NCBI GenBank assembly: GCA_964017045.1
Contig: OZ024795.1
Coordinates: 49,834,850-49,898,849 of the forward strand
Direction: 5' to 3'
Origin: Omphiscola glabra
Taxonomy: Eukaryota; Mollusca; Gastropoda; Lymnaeidae
DNA: 64,000 nt
In this document: positions 11,215-23,488 of the stretch, one piece after another
Layout of the letters: every line of letters begins with the position of its first letter
Numbering within the stretch: the first letter of the stretch is position 1
The notes under the pieces: model-generated
Seen by the model: only the letters and a program-made list of their open reading frames with translations
Told to the model about the DNA's origin: nothing
Databases searched by the model: none
Made by a program: the position numbers and the translations under genes

Positions 11215-13905
11215 AAAAGTGTCATCGGACAGCAGTCTTATAGCGTCATCGGACAGCAGTCATACAGCGTCACCAGACAGCAATCTGACAGCGTCATCGG
11301 ACAGCAGTCGTACAGTTTCATCAGACAACAATCATACAGCGTCGTCAGACAGCAATCTTACAGCGTCATCAGACAGCAATCATACAGCGTCATCAGACAG
11401 CAATCTTACAGCGTCATCAGACAGCAATCATACAGCGTCATCAGACAGCAATCTTACAGCGTCATCAGACAGCAATCATACAGCGTCATCAGACAGCAAT
11501 CATACATCGTCATCAGACAGCAATCATACAGCGTCATCAGACAGCAATCATACAGCGTCATCAGACAGCAATCATACAGCGTCATCAGACAGCAATCTTA
11601 AAGCGTCATCACACATCAATCATACAGCGTCATCAGACATCAATCATACAGCGTCATCAGACAGCAATCATACAGCGTTATCAGACAGCAATCATACAGC
11701 GTCATCAGACAGCAATCATACATCGTCATCAGACAGCAATCATACAGCGTCATCAGACAGCAATCATACAGCGTCATCAGACAGCAATCATACAGCGTCA
11801 TCAGACAGCAATCATACAGCGTCATCAGACAGCAATCATACATCGTCATCAGACAGCAATCATACATCGTCATCAGACAGCAATCATACAGCGTCATCAG
11901 ACAGCAATCATACAGCGTCATCATACAGCAATCATACAGCATCATCAGACAGCAATCATACAGCGTCATCAGACAGCAATCATACAGCGTCATCAGACAG
12001 CAATCATACAGCGTCATCAGACAGCAATCATACAGCGTCATCAGACAGCAATTATACAGCGTCATCAGACAGCAATCATACAGCGTCATCAGACAGCAAT
12101 CATACATCGTCATCAGACAGCAATCATACAGCGTCATCAGACAGCAATCATACAGCGTCGTCAGACAGAAATCATTCACCATCGTCAGGCAGCAATCATA
12201 CATCGTCGTCAGACAGCCATCATACAGCGTCATCAGACAGCAATCATACATCGTCATCAGACAGCAATCATACATCGTCATCAGACAGCAATCATACAGC
12301 GTCATCAGACAGCAATCATACAGCGTCATCAGACAGCAATCATACAGCGTTATCAGACAGCAATCATACATCGTCATCAGACAGCAATCATACATCGTCA
12401 TCAGACAGCAATCATACAGCGTCATCAGACAGCAATCATACAGCGTCATCAGACAGCAATCATACATCATCACCAGACAGCAATCATACAGCGTCATCAG
12501 ACAGCAATCATACAGCGTCATCAGACAGCAATCATACAGCGTCATCAGACAGCAATCATACAGCGTCATCAGACAGCAATCATACAGCGTCATCAGACAG
12601 CAATCATACAGCGTCATCAGACAGCAATCTTACAGCGTCATCAGACAGCAATCATAAAGCGTCATCAGACAGCAATCTTACAGCGTCATCAGACAGCAAT
12701 CATACAGCGTCATCATACAGCAATCATACAGCATCATCAGACAGCAATCATACAGCGTCATCAGACAGCAATCATACAGCGTCATCAGACAGCAATCATA
12801 CAGCGTCATCAGACAGCAATCTTAAAGCGTCATCAGACATCAATCATACAGCGTCATCAGACATCAATCATACAGCGTCATCAGACAGCAATCATACAGC
12901 GTCATCAGACAGCAATCATACATCGTCGTCAGACAGCAATCATACATCGTCATCAGACAGCAATCATACATCGTCATCAGACAGCAATCATACATCGTCA
13001 TCAGACAGCAATCATACAGCGTCATCAGACAGCAATCATACAGCGTCATCAGACAGCAATCATACAGCGTCATCAGACAGCAATCATAAAGCGTTATCAG
13101 ACAGCAATCATACAGCGTCATCAGACAGCAATCATACAGCGTCATCAGACAGCAATCATACAGCGTCATCAGACAGCAATCATACAGCGTCGTCAGACAG
13201 CAATCATTCACCGTCGTCAGGCAGCAATCATACATCGTCGTCAGACAGCAATCATACAGCGTCATCAGACAGCAATCATACATCGTCATCAGACAGCAAT
13301 CATACAGCGTCATCAGACAGCAATCATACAGCGTCATCAGACAGCAATCATACAGCGTCGTCAGACAGCAATCATTCACCGTCGTCAGGCAGCAATCATA
13401 CAGCGTCATCAGACAGCAATCATACAGCGTCATCAGACAGCAATCATACATCGTCATCAGACAGCAATCATACATCGTCATCAGACAGCAATCATACAGC
13501 GTCATCAGACAGCAATCATACAGCGTCATCAGACAGCAATCATACATCGTCATCAGACAGCAATCATACATCGTCATCAGACAGCAATCATACAGCGTCA
13601 TCAGACAGCAATCATACAGCGTCATCAGACAGCAATCATACAGCATCATCAGACAGCAATCATACAGCGTCATCAGACAGCAATCATACAGCGTCATCAG
13701 ACAGCAATCATACAGCGTCATCAACAGCAATCATACAGCGTCATCAGACAGCAATCATACAGCGTCATCAGACAGCAATCATACAGCGTCATCAGACAGC
13801 AATCATACAGCGTCATCAGACAGAAATCATACAGCGTCATCAGACAGCAATCATACAGCGTCATCAGACAGAAATCATACAGCGTCATCAGACAGCAATC
13901 ATACA
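11215..13905. repeat. 2.7-kb array of a 24-bp unit
   Basis: About 112 units built on GCGTCATCAGACAGCAATCA. One plus-strand frame is open for most of the array and would encode an 8-residue repeat SDSNHTAS carrying an N-glycosylation sequon (NHT). Frames on the minus strand (MTLYDCCL) are open too. Changes between units fall mainly at amino-acid-altering positions (GCG/TCG, CAT/CTT, ACA/AAA), and a one-base deletion near 13723 shifts the frame for the last units. I therefore treat it as satellite, not gene. Variant blocks (TTAAAGCG with ACATCAA; CATTCACC with GTCAGGC) recur, showing segmental duplication. Confidence 0.95.
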
Positions 13906-14637
13906 GATACTAAACACAAATACCATACGAGCTTCGTTCAACTTTAAACAACAACGAAACACCAACAGAGGCCGTATAAGGCAGAGACGGCAAACGTTCT
14001 ATAACATTGTGTATAAGTAGGACATCTGTATAAGTAGGACATCTGTATAAGTAGGACATCTGTATAAGTAGGACATCTGTATAAGTAGGAAAGCTACCTC
14101 ATTCAACGTCTTACAAATATCGGTCTTCTCTCTGATCTATTTGTTTAGCCGGCACTTATATATTTTGGTCTTGCGAGTGCCATTTAGCATCGCCGCGCAA
14201 GCCATATGTGGCACACTTGGAGCAGACCGCTGACCTCTTATATATCGACCATTCAAAGAGTATTGGGGGATCTCGCAAAAGCGTGAACGATTTTTAAAAA
14301 GAGTTTGTAGGTTGTATTCTATGTTCATTAGCTAGAGATCTACTATGTGAAGCTTCGAGTAGAGAGTAGTCTATCAGAAAATCGCATATCCTTTGACGCC
14401 ATTCGCATCTTATCTTCTCAAACAAATGTCACCTAGCTTCATATAGGGGAAAGCTATAAAAAATATCTGTGAGTTCCATTCAAATGCGTATATCTCGTGT
14501 TAGCTGGACGCTATAGAAACAGAAATCTGGTGGACGGTTTTGTCTAAAGAGAGATTTCAATGTATCAAAATTAGATTTATAATTTATTAATTAATTGTCT
14601 TTTAATAAGAATAGCAATTTTCAAATCAGCAGCGACA
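13906..14637. other. Spacer with short 17-bp repeat
   Basis: Mostly single-copy. Positions ~14011-14090 hold about five copies of GTATAAGTAGGACATCT. The rest shows no gene or element. Confidence 0.65.
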
Positions 14638-15215
14638 AACCTTTGGCAGCACCACTTAGGATCACTTCAAAAACAAGAGTCATTTCAACAACTTTGGCAG
14701 CACCACTTAGGATTACTTCACAACAACAGAGTCGTTTCAACAACTTTGGCAGCACCACTTAGGATCACTTCAAAAACAAGAGTCATTTCAACAACTTTGG
14801 CAGCACCACTTAGGATCACTTCACAACAACACAGTCATTTCAACAACTTTGGCAGCACCACTTAGGATCACTTCACAACAACAGAGTCATTTCAACAACT
14901 TTGGCAGCACCACTTAGGATCACTTCACAACAACAGAATCATATCAACAACTTTGGCAGCACCACTTAGGATCACTTCACAACAACAGAGTCATTTCAAC
15001 AACTTTGGCAGCACCACTTAGGATCACTTCAAAACAACAGAGTCATTTCAACAACTTTGGCAGCACCACTTAGGATCACTTCAAAAACAACAGAGTCATT
15101 TCAACAACTTTGGCAGCACCACTTAGGATCACTTCAAAAACAACAGAGTCATTTCAACAACTTTGGCAGCACCACTTAGGATCACCTCACAACAACAGAG
15201 TCATTTCAACAACTT
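14638..15215. repeat. Minisatellite, ~52-bp unit
   Basis: About 11 copies built on ACTTTGGCAGCACCACTTAG and GTCATTTCAACA. Units vary by one or two bases in an A-rich segment (CAAAAACAAG, CACAACAACAG). Confidence 0.95.
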
Positions 15216-15357
15216 TGCATCTGTGCATGGCAAGTAATGCCAGTTTCATCTTAATTAACAATGAAAGCTGACACTTTAAAACATTTGATAAAATTCTATT
15301 GATTTTAATATGTCTAAAGACACATCTGTTAAAGGACATTGAATGATTGGAACAGTT

Positions 15358-15452
15358 GGCTGAAAGTAAAAGCTAGACCAGTGTAGACGCCACTGGATGA
15401 AAGTAAAGACTAGACCAGTGTAGGCGCCACTGGATGAAAGTAAAGGCTAGAA
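15358..15452. repeat. Short 37-bp tandem repeat
   Basis: About 2.5 copies built on TGAAAGTAAA and GACCAGTGTAG with a GCGCCAC end. It lies just upstream of LTR-like copy X1. Confidence 0.85.
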
Positions 15453-15499
15453 AGACACCGCGGAACGTTCTCATGAAAAACGAAAACATTTTGTATCTC

Positions 15500-16042
15500 T
15501 GTTATAAGGGATGACGTATTTTGATACGCTTTGCCCGCCTTCCACGTGCATGACCTCTTTCAAGTCGGTCCTGTGTTGGGGCGGCTAGAAAAAAATATCC
15601 CTTTGTTGATACTTTTGTTTACTATCGTCCGTTTCTGTGGAACAGGATCGAATGATCTAGAGAATGCGAGAAGCAGTAAGACTGCGTATTCCTTTTTCCA
15701 GAATGATCATCTGAAACTGAGTATAAAAGGGATAAGAATAAATGACGGGGGAGATTTTCCTTTCCTTGATTACGAGGCATGCTATGTGTCATTATACTTT
15801 GTTGTGTGTAGAGATTTTTATTTCCTTTGTACAATTTTGTGCTCATTGTATTTTTATATACAGTACCGGTACCAGCAAATCTGTAAGTTTATAATTTTAA
15901 TCATATTTTCTCTTGCTGTTATTATTTAATTGAAGTTCACAAATTAAACAAGTTATTAATTGTAATTAGCTCTGGCCTTAATTGTCGTTTTATTTGTTAT
16001 TATTTTTAACCTTTGGTATCGTCCTTTATTATGGACTGTTTT
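15500..16042 (+). mobile_element. LTR-like interspersed repeat, family X copy 1
   Basis: This ~540-bp stretch is homologous along its length to 27341-28153 once a nested insertion there is removed. Shared blocks include the start TGTTAT, GTGCATGACCTCTT, GCAGTNACACTGCGTATTC-like sequence, AGTACCGGTACCAG and TAATTGTAATNAGC. A strong TATA-like motif, TATAAAAGGG, lies near 15722. Copy 2 starts TGTTAT and ends ATAACA, giving TG...CA ends like an LTR. In this copy the 3' end is degraded and I found no TSD. An LTR is the best guess, with another non-autonomous repeat possible. The ~130-residue open frame across it shows no known domain. Confidence 0.6.
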
Positions 16043-16539
16043 TAGAACGAGCCCTAGACAAAACAACAGAGATTAAATTCTCCATCTATAACGGTCCTTA
16101 ATAATCTCCCATATCATTTCCAACACGACTTGCTGAATACGTGGGTCAACTATGTCTATGAACCCCACGCATAAAAACCATTCATCTACATACATCGCAA
16201 ATTGGCCCTCAGGCGTGTCTGAATAGTAGCACTCGGCTTTACAAATTGACCAATGTCCCCCACTCGAAGCAAACCTTAAGGATAAATTAACCGACTAAAA
16301 CCTCTATGAAATAAGCGAGCATTATTTCATCCAATCATTCTTCTACACATCACCACCTAAACTGCACGTTTCCTTAAGGCTGCAACCTTATCTACTACTA
16401 TGCTAAGCCATCGTAATTCCAATGAAAACAAAAGGCACTGGGTTTCTTTATACAAAACATATCAAGATTAACTGTCGACACGATACGGTAATTAACCGAG
16501 ATTACTCGCTCATTTCCTTGACGGATCCACTCAATAACC
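16043..16539. other. Single-copy spacer
   Basis: Non-repetitive DNA rich in C/A-type words. No gene, RNA or TE end recognised. Confidence 0.5.
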
Positions 16540-16850
16540 AACTACACGCATTTTCAGATGACCTGTGGTTCACGTTAAGTTAACCCCAGCACACCACGCT
16601 CGTTAAACTACACGCATCACCCGTGGTTCCCGTTAAATTGACCCCTGCACAGCACTCTTGTTAAACTACACGCATCACCCGTGGTTCCCGTTAAATTGAC
16701 CCCAGCACAGCACTCTTGTTAAACTACACGCATCACCCGTGGTTCCCGTTAAATTGACCCCAGCACAGCACTCTTGTTAAACTACACGCATCACACGTGG
16801 TTCCCGTTAAATTGACCCCTGCACAGCACTCTTGTTAAACTACACGCAGG
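16540..16850. repeat. Minisatellite, 58-bp unit
   Basis: About 5 copies built on AACTACACGCATCACCCGTG and TTAAATTGACCCC with a CAGCACTCTTGTT end. The first unit is divergent. Confidence 0.94.
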
Positions 16851-16876
16851 GTTTAAAAAAAACAGCTAACACAAGT

Positions 16877-17650
16877 GCTCGATTACTTCACAGACAAAGC
16901 ACATACAGGAAGACTATCCCATACAGAAACCGATTGCTCGATTACTTCACAGACAAAGCACATACAGGAAGACTATCCCATACAGAAACCGATTGCTCGA
17001 TTACTTCACAGACAAAGCACATACAGGAAGACTATCCCATACAGAAACCGATTGCTCGATTACTTCACAGACAAAGCACATACAGGAAGGCTATCCCATC
17101 AAGAAACCGATTGCTCGATTACTTCACAGACAAAGCACATACAGGAAGACTATCCCATACAGAAACCGATTGCTCGATTACTTCACAGACAAAGCACATA
17201 CAGGAAGACTATCCCATACAGAAACCGATTGCTCGATTACTTCACAGACAAAGCACATACAGGAAGACTATCCCATACAGAAACCGATTGCTCGATTACT
17301 TCACAGACAAAGCACATACAGGAAGACTATCCCATACAGAAACCGATTGCTCGATTACTTCACAGACAAAGCACATACAGGAAGACTATCCCATACAGAA
17401 ACCGATTGCTCGATTACTTCACAGACAAAGCACATACAGGAAGACTATCCCATACAGAAACCGATTGCTCGATTACTTCACAGACAAAGCACATACAGGA
17501 AGACTATCCCATACAGAAACCGATTGCTCGATTACTTCACAGACAAAGCACATACAGGAAGACTATCCCAACAAGAAACCGATTGCTCAATTACTTCACA
17601 GACAAAGCACATACAGGAAGGCTATCCCATCAAGAAACCGATCCTTTTAA
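16877..17650. repeat. Minisatellite, 59-bp unit
   Basis: About 13 copies built on CTCGATTACTTCACAGACAA and GGAAGACTATCCCATACAG. The 59-bp unit has no stop in any plus-strand frame, so three overlapping long frames arise by rotation. Variation is limited to a few bases (ACAG/TCAAG near the unit end). It directly follows the 58-bp array but shares no consensus with it. Confidence 0.96.
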
Positions 17651-17997
17651 GCATCCATTGAGTGCTCCGATAGCTGCTGAACACGCCAAGCCCGATGACA
17701 TATTTCCTACACTGACGCCCACAAATGGCTTGGCCCAGTCTGTAAGTAGAAAGACGGCAGTGCTGGTGGGTGGGTGGGTGGAGGTGGGGGAGAGAGAGAG
17801 CGCTACCAAGCGCCCCATCTCTCGGTGATGGTTAGCCCGTAAGGTCGTGAGTGCATGGCGGGCTGCTCTCCCCAGTTGCTGCAAGCAAGACACATGATGG
17901 CCACCCATGGCGGGCGGGCTGCTCTCCCCAGTTGCTGCAAGCAAGAGACGTGATGGCCACCCATTTCATTTTTTAACAAATATATATTTGCGGTAAC
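17651..17997. other. Spacer with a 56-bp duplication
   Basis: GC-richer than its surroundings. Positions ~17855-17965 hold two copies of a segment containing GGGCTGCTCTCCCCAGTTGC, spaced 56 bp. A GGTG run lies at 17763-17790. No convincing coding region. Confidence 0.6.
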
Positions 17998-18600
17998 AGA
18001 TGTTTTAGCACCATGTGTGTTGTGTTAACACCATGTGTGTTGTGTTAGCACCATGTGTGTTGTGCTAGCACCATGTGTGTTGTGTTAGCACCATGTGTGT
18101 TGTGTTAGCACCATGTGTGTTGTGTTAACACCATGTGTTTTGTGTTAGCACCATTCTTATTCTGTTAGCTCCATGTGTGTTGTGTTAGCACCACTCGTAT
18201 TCTGTTAGCACCATGTGTGTTGTGTTAGCACCATGTGTGTTGTGTTAGCACCATGTGTGTTGTGTTAGCACCATGTGTGTTGTGTTAGCACCATGTGTGC
18301 TGTGTTAGCACCACTCGTATTCTGTTAGCACCATGTGTGTTGTGTTAGCACCATTCTTATTATGTTAGCTCCATGTGTGTTGTGTTAGCACCATTCGTAT
18401 TCTGTTAGCACCATGTGTGTTGTGTTAGCACCATTCGTATTCTGTTAGCACCATGTGTGTTGTGTTAGCACCATACGTATTCTGTTAGCACCTTGTGTGT
18501 TGTGTTAGCACCATGCGTATTCTGTTAGCACCATGGGTTTTGTGTTAGCACCATGCGTATTCTGTTAGAGCCATGGGTGTTGTGTTAGCACAATGAAAGT
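17998..18600. repeat. 20-bp array of the TTAGCACC complex
   Basis: About 30 units built on GTTAGCACCATGTGTGTTGT, alternating in places with a CGTATTCT form. First member of a 2.3-kb complex sharing TTAGCACC. Confidence 0.95.
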
Positions 18601-19020
18601 GTGTTAGCACAAAGCGTTTTGCGTTAACATCATGCGTGTTGTGTTAGGATACATCGTGTTAGCACCAGTATTGTTGAGCTAAGATACATAGTGTTAGCAC
18701 CATATGTGTTGTGCTGAGGATACATTGTGTTAGCACCATATGTGTTGTGCTGAGGATAGATCATGTTAGCACCATGTGAGTTGTGTTAGGATACGTCGTG
18801 TCTGCACCATGTGTGTTATGTTAGGATACATCGTATTAGCACCATGTGTGTTGTGTTTGGATAGATCGTGTTAGCACCATATGTGTTGTGTTAGGATATA
18901 TCGTGTTAGCACCATGTGTGTTGTGTTAGGATAGATCGTGTTAGCACCATGTGTGTTGTGTTAGGATATATCGTGTTAGCATAATGTGTGTTGTGTTAGG
19001 ATATATCGTGTTAGCACTAC
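18601..19020. repeat. 35-bp array of the TTAGCACC complex
   Basis: About 12 units. Each is the previous 20-bp motif plus a GGATACATCGTG block, giving a ~35-bp period. Confidence 0.9.
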
Positions 19021-19084
19021 GCCTCACATGTTAATTTCACTCGAGTAAGTATGAGCATCTACGTAGCATTTTATTTTCCTCTTC

Positions 19085-19262
19085 ATGTTAGCACCAACTT
19101 CTCGTTTTAGCACCAACTTCTCGTGTTAGCACCAACTTCTCGTGTTAGCATTAACTTCTCGTGTTAGCACCAACTTCTCGTGTTAGCACCAACTTCTCCT
19201 GTTAGCACCAACTTCTCGTGTTAGCATTAACTTCTCGTGTTAGCACCAACTTCTCGTGTCAA
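19085..19262. repeat. 19-bp array of the TTAGCACC complex
   Basis: About 9 units of GTTAGCACCAACTTCTCGT, some with ATTAAC instead of ACCAAC. Confidence 0.93.
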
Positions 19263-19309
19263 GCAAGAGTCGTGTTTGTGCCTACGCCTCGATATGAGGT
19301 TCGGGTTCA

Positions 19310-20328
19310 TGCATTAGCACAAGCCTCGTTGTTAGCACCAGCCTCGTTGTTAGCACCAGCCTGGGTTGCTAGCACCAGTCGCGGTTGTTATGGCCAAATT
19401 CTTTTGTTATCACCAGCCTCGGCTGTTAGCACCAGCTCCTGTTGTTAGCACCCGTCTCGGCTTTTAGCACCAGCTCCTGTTGTTAGCACCCGTCTCGTTT
19501 GATAGCACCAGCTCCTGGTGTTAGCACCCGTCTCGGTTGATAGCACCAGCTCCTGTTGTTAGCACCCGTCTCGGTTGATAGCACCAGCTCCTGTTGTTAG
19601 CACCCGTCTCGGTTGATAGCACCAGTTCATGTTGTTAGCACCCGTCTCGGTTGATAGCACCAGCTCCTGTTGTTAGCACCCGTCTCGGTTGATAGCACCA
19701 GCTCCTGTTGTTAGCACCCGTCTCGGCTGTTAGCACCAGCTCCTGTTGTTAGCACCCATCTCGGTTGATAGCACCAGCTCCTGTTGTTAGCACCAGCTCC
19801 TGTTGTTAGCACCCGTCTCGGTTGATAGCACCAGCTCCTGTTGTTAGCACCCGTCTCGGTTGATAGCACCAGCTCCTGTTGTTAGCACACGCCTCGGTTG
19901 ATAGCGCCAGCTCCTGTTTTAGCACCCGTCTCGGTTGATATCACCAGCTCCTGTTGTTAGCACCCGTCTCGGTTGATAGCACCAGCTCCTGTTGTTAGCA
20001 CCCGTCTCGGTTGATAGCACCAGCTCCTGTTGTTAGCACCCGTCTTGGTTGATAGCACCAGCTCCTGTTGTTAGCACCCGTCTCGGTTGATAGCACCAGC
20101 TCCTGTTGTTAACACCCGTCTCGGTTGATAGCACCAGCTCCTGGTGTTAGCACCCGTCTCGGTTGATAGCACCAGCTCCTGTTGTTAGCACCCGTCTCGG
20201 TTGATAGCACCAGCTCCTGTTGTTAGCACCCGTCTCGGTTGATAGCACCAGCTCCTGTTGTTAGCACCCGTCTCGGTTGATAGCACCAGCTCCTGTTGTT
20301 AGCGCCCGTCTCGGTTGATAGCACCATG
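19310..20328. repeat. 38-bp array of the TTAGCACC complex
   Basis: About 26 units, each with two related halves: TTAGCACCCGTCTCGG and GATAGCACCAGCTCCTG. The 38-bp unit looks like a diverged dimer of a 19-bp TAGCACC monomer. Left units (19310-19440) are degenerate. Confidence 0.95.
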
Positions 20329-20439
20329 TGTCCGCCAGTTTTTAACAGTGACGCACGTTTGACACAGACCCTAAGGTTCTAGAAATATGTGTCGTACTGC
20401 CGCCATGTACAAGTAGCGAGTGTTAGTGCTGGCGGTGCT

Positions 20440-20852
20440 AGTGCTTCAGTCGTGTCAAGGACATGCAGCAATGCATGCTTGAGTCGTGTCAAGGCCCTGG
20501 AGCAATGCATGCTTGAGTCGTGTCAAGGTCATGCAGCAATGCATGCTTTATGCGTGTCAAGGTCGTGCTGCAATGCATGCTTGAGTCGTGTCAAGGTCCT
20601 GAAGCAATGCATGCTTGAGTCGTGTCAAGGTCATACAGCAATGCATGCTTGAGTCGTGTCAAGGTCCTGCAGCAAATCACGTTTTATGCGTGTCAAAGTC
20701 ATGCAGCAATGCATGCTTTATGCGTGTCAAGGTCATGCAGCAATGCATGCTTTATGCATGTCAAGGTCATGCAGCAATGCATGCTTGAGTCGTGTCAAGG
20801 TCATGCAGCAATGCATGCTTTATGCGTGTCAAGGTCATGCAGTAATGCATGA
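20440..20852. repeat. Minisatellite, 34-bp unit
   Basis: About 12 copies built on GTCAAGGTCATGCAGCAATG and CATGCTTGAGTCGT. Each unit carries overlapping palindromes ATGCAT and GCATGC. Confidence 0.94.
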
Positions 20853-21219
20853 TTGAGTACCAACGGAGCTGAAATTGTGAGAAATTTTAACATTTTCTTC
20901 CTTGACTTTTGAGTCCAAAACAACATTGAATTCCCCAAGTACATTAACACAATAAGGATTAATATTTTGTGTTCATGACTCATAGAGCTTATCCTTTTAA
21001 CACACCCCCAAGAAATTATCCCATTTCGTCCACTCGTCAATTTGCTTCTGGTTTACAACTTGTCGACAGATTTCAAGAATTGATTTTTTTTGTTGGTCGT
21101 GGTCCCTCAAAATATAGAAGAAGAAGAAAAGGTCACAGGTCACATTTGTCACGGGCGGTTTTCTATTTTATTATTATTTTCTTTAATTCCACAAAATTGC
21201 GTTTTATTTTTAATTTCAT
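20853..21219. other. Single-copy spacer
   Basis: AT-rich DNA between the 34-bp array and the LINE tail. No gene recognised. Confidence 0.5.
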
Positions 21220-21227
21220 AACGCTAA

Positions 21228-21387
21228 GATGGGAAGATAATATCAAAGAATGGACGGGATTACAACTAGGCGATGCTATGCGTAGGGCAGAAGACCGAGA
21301 GGAATGGAGAAGAATAGTGTACATGTCATCTGTGGGGCCCCAACGGTTGAAGGACTACGGGACCTGATGATGATGATGATGATGATG
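21228..21387 (+). mobile_element. 5'-truncated LINE 3' end, copy 1
   Basis: An open frame entered at the left end reads RWEDNIKEWTG, then AEDREEWRR and a GPQRLKDYGT stop (TGA at ~21365). I recognise this as the extreme C-terminus of an animal endonuclease/reverse-transcriptase of a non-LTR retrotransposon. It ends in a (TGA/GAT)n tail. A perfect 8-bp TSD, AACGCTAA, flanks it at 21220-21227 and 21388-21395. The piece is therefore a genuine, severely truncated insertion by target-primed reverse transcription. A second copy at 43653-43805 is about 97% identical. It has no function of its own. Confidence 0.85.
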
Positions 21388-21389
21388 AA

Positions 21390-21595
21390 CGCTAACATTA
21401 TGGTAACATTATGGTCATAATATCGTCCCATTATGTTAACATAATGGTCACATTATGTTCACATTATTTTCACATTATGGTCATTTTATGTCATATTATG
21501 GTCACACTACGATCACATTATATTTACATCATGGTCACATTATTTTCAGCATTATTTTCATTATATGGTCAAATTATGGTCACATTCTTTGTGTA
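21390..21595. repeat. Degenerate 11-bp repeat
   Basis: Roughly 18 imperfect copies of CATTATGGTCA/CATTATTTTCA starting right at the LINE tail's TSD. Confidence 0.8.
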
Positions 21596-22359
21596 GTACT
21601 TTATTTATATTACCGTGTCATCAGCGCTTGAATTGGATTTATATTTGTGACATATTCTTGCCTGTCATCTTACTGGATTTATATTTGTGACATATTCTTG
21701 CCTGTGAATTTCTTTATCTAGTTGGTAGTTGTTTTAATTCTTCGTCAATAAATAAAACAATTAAATTTCTTGTTTTTAAAATTTAAGCAATGAAAACATT
21801 TAGTCCAACTTATCATTCGCTCTACTGTATTTCTAAATTAACTTAAATTCATTTTCAGCATATTTATTACGAACCATTTAAAAATGTGAAATGATATGTT
21901 ATCAGGAAAATTCGTGTGTCCATGATCTAATCATCTAATCTCACAAAGTTTCTTCCTTTGATATAGTTTACCCCCTAATTATCTCTCGACTCCTCCTCTG
22001 TCTCTCTCTCTCTCTGCCACTTTATTTTCTGTCTTCTTGTCTCTCCGGTTATTCCCCCCCCCCTATTTTCTTCTTCCCCTCACTATCTTTTCTCTCTTTC
22101 TCTCACTCTCTCACTCTCTCATTCCAATCAAGTTCAGTGTCTGACCCGTCAAATTCCATTCAGACCCAGATAATAAATCACAAGCAACCTAATGACTATT
22201 TTGCTAGCACAGTCTGTATTCAAAACTAAGACCCGGCAACTCAGTCTACTTGCCTCCTGTCAAAATAAAGGCGATCCAAGCTTTCAGGACAGACTAAGGC
22301 TGTCAAACAAGAAGTGAGCTATGTTTAGTTACACATTTTGACATCAATATTTTGACACA
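21596..22359. other. Single-copy spacer, CT-rich part
   Basis: Contains a two-copy direct repeat (TTTATATTTGTGACATATTC) at ~21637-21705, a CT-rich stretch at ~21975-22110 and a C run near 22054-22063. No gene recognised. Confidence 0.55.
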
Positions 22360-22950
22360 AGTACCGGGCACCACCCCAATACATCGACCGGGCACCACCC
22401 CAATACATCGACCGGGCACCACCCCAATACATCGACCGGGCACCACCCCAATACATCGACCGGGCACCACCCCAATACATCGACCGGGCACCACCCCAAT
22501 AAATCGACCGGGCACCACCCCAATACATCACCCGGGCACCACTCCAATACATCACCCGGGCACCACTCCAATACATCACCCGGGCACCACTCCAATACAT
22601 CACCCGGGCACCACTCCAATACATCACCCGGGCACCACTCCAATACATCATCCGGGCACCACTCCAATACATCACCCGGGCACCACTCCAATACATCACC
22701 CGGGCACTACTCCAATACATCACCCGGGCACCACTCCAATACATCCCCCGGGCACCACTCCAATACATCCCCCGGGCACCACTCCAATACATCACCCGGG
22801 CACCACTTCAATACATCCCCCGGGCACCAATCCAATACATCACCCGGGCACCACTCCAATACATCACCCGGGCACCACTCCAATACATCCCCCGGGCACC
22901 ACTCCAATACATCCCCCGGGCACCACTCCAATACATCACCCGGGTACCCA
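22360..22950. repeat. 24-bp minisatellite, two subfamilies
   Basis: About 24 units built on CCGGGCACCAC and CCAATACATC. The left ~6 units use CACCCCAAT...ATCGA and the rest CACTCCAAT...ATCACC. The switch is sharp near 22520. A plus-strand frame would give PGTTPIHR repeats and the minus strand is open in two frames. No coding evidence beyond divisibility by 3. Confidence 0.95.
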
Positions 22951-23045
22951 CTGGCGTCTACACTGGTCAAGTCTTTAATAAAAAACCCGACGAATTGAAG
23001 AAAACACATTAAACATAACAAATGCAACAAATTTTTTTTTGATCA

Positions 23046-23488
23046 ACACTAAACTTTATGCTCGAAACTCTACTTTGCTGGTCTTCAAATACTAAACTTT
23101 ATGCTCGAAACTCTACTTTGCTGGTCTTCAAACACTAAACTTTATGCTCGAAACTCTACTTTGCTGGTCTTCAAACACTAAACTTTATGCTCGAAACTCT
23201 ACTTTGCTGGTCTTCAAACATTAAACTTTATGCTCGAAACTCTACTTTGCTGGTCTTTAAACACTAAACTTTATGCTCGAAACTCTATTTTGCTGGTCTT
23301 CAAACACTAAACTTTATGCTCGAAACTCTACTTTGCTGGTCTTCAAACACTAAACTTTATGCTCGAAACTCTACTTTGCTGGTCTTCAAATACTAAACTT
23401 TATGCTCGAAACTCTACTTTGCTGGTCTTCAAACACTAAACTTTATGCTCGAAACTCTACTTTGCTGGTCTTCAAATACTAAAAATGT
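23046..23488. repeat. Minisatellite, 43-bp unit
   Basis: About 10 nearly identical copies built on ACACTAAACTTTATGCTCG and CTACTTTGCTGGTCTTC. Five or six point differences overall. Confidence 0.96.

Noticed and set aside
11215..13905. A ~930-residue Ser/Asn/His-rich protein, and the opposite-strand MTLYDCCL protein
   Set aside because: The 24-bp unit is divisible by 3, so several frames on both strands stay open. Unit variants change amino acids freely and a one-base deletion shifts the frame near the end. No start context or flanking exons.
16877..17828. Three overlapping ~220-317-residue proteins
   Set aside because: All three frames encode the same peptides in rotated order because the 59-bp unit lacks stops. 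This is an array artefact.
17651..17997. tRNA-derived SINE in the GC-rich spacer
   Set aside because: No A-box/B-box pair with correct spacing and no cloverleaf could be drawn. Only a 56-bp duplication is supported.
22352..22978. Collagen-like or PGTTPIHR repeat protein
   Set aside because: A 24-bp array open on both strands. No Gly-X-Y pattern, signal peptide or flanking coding sequence.
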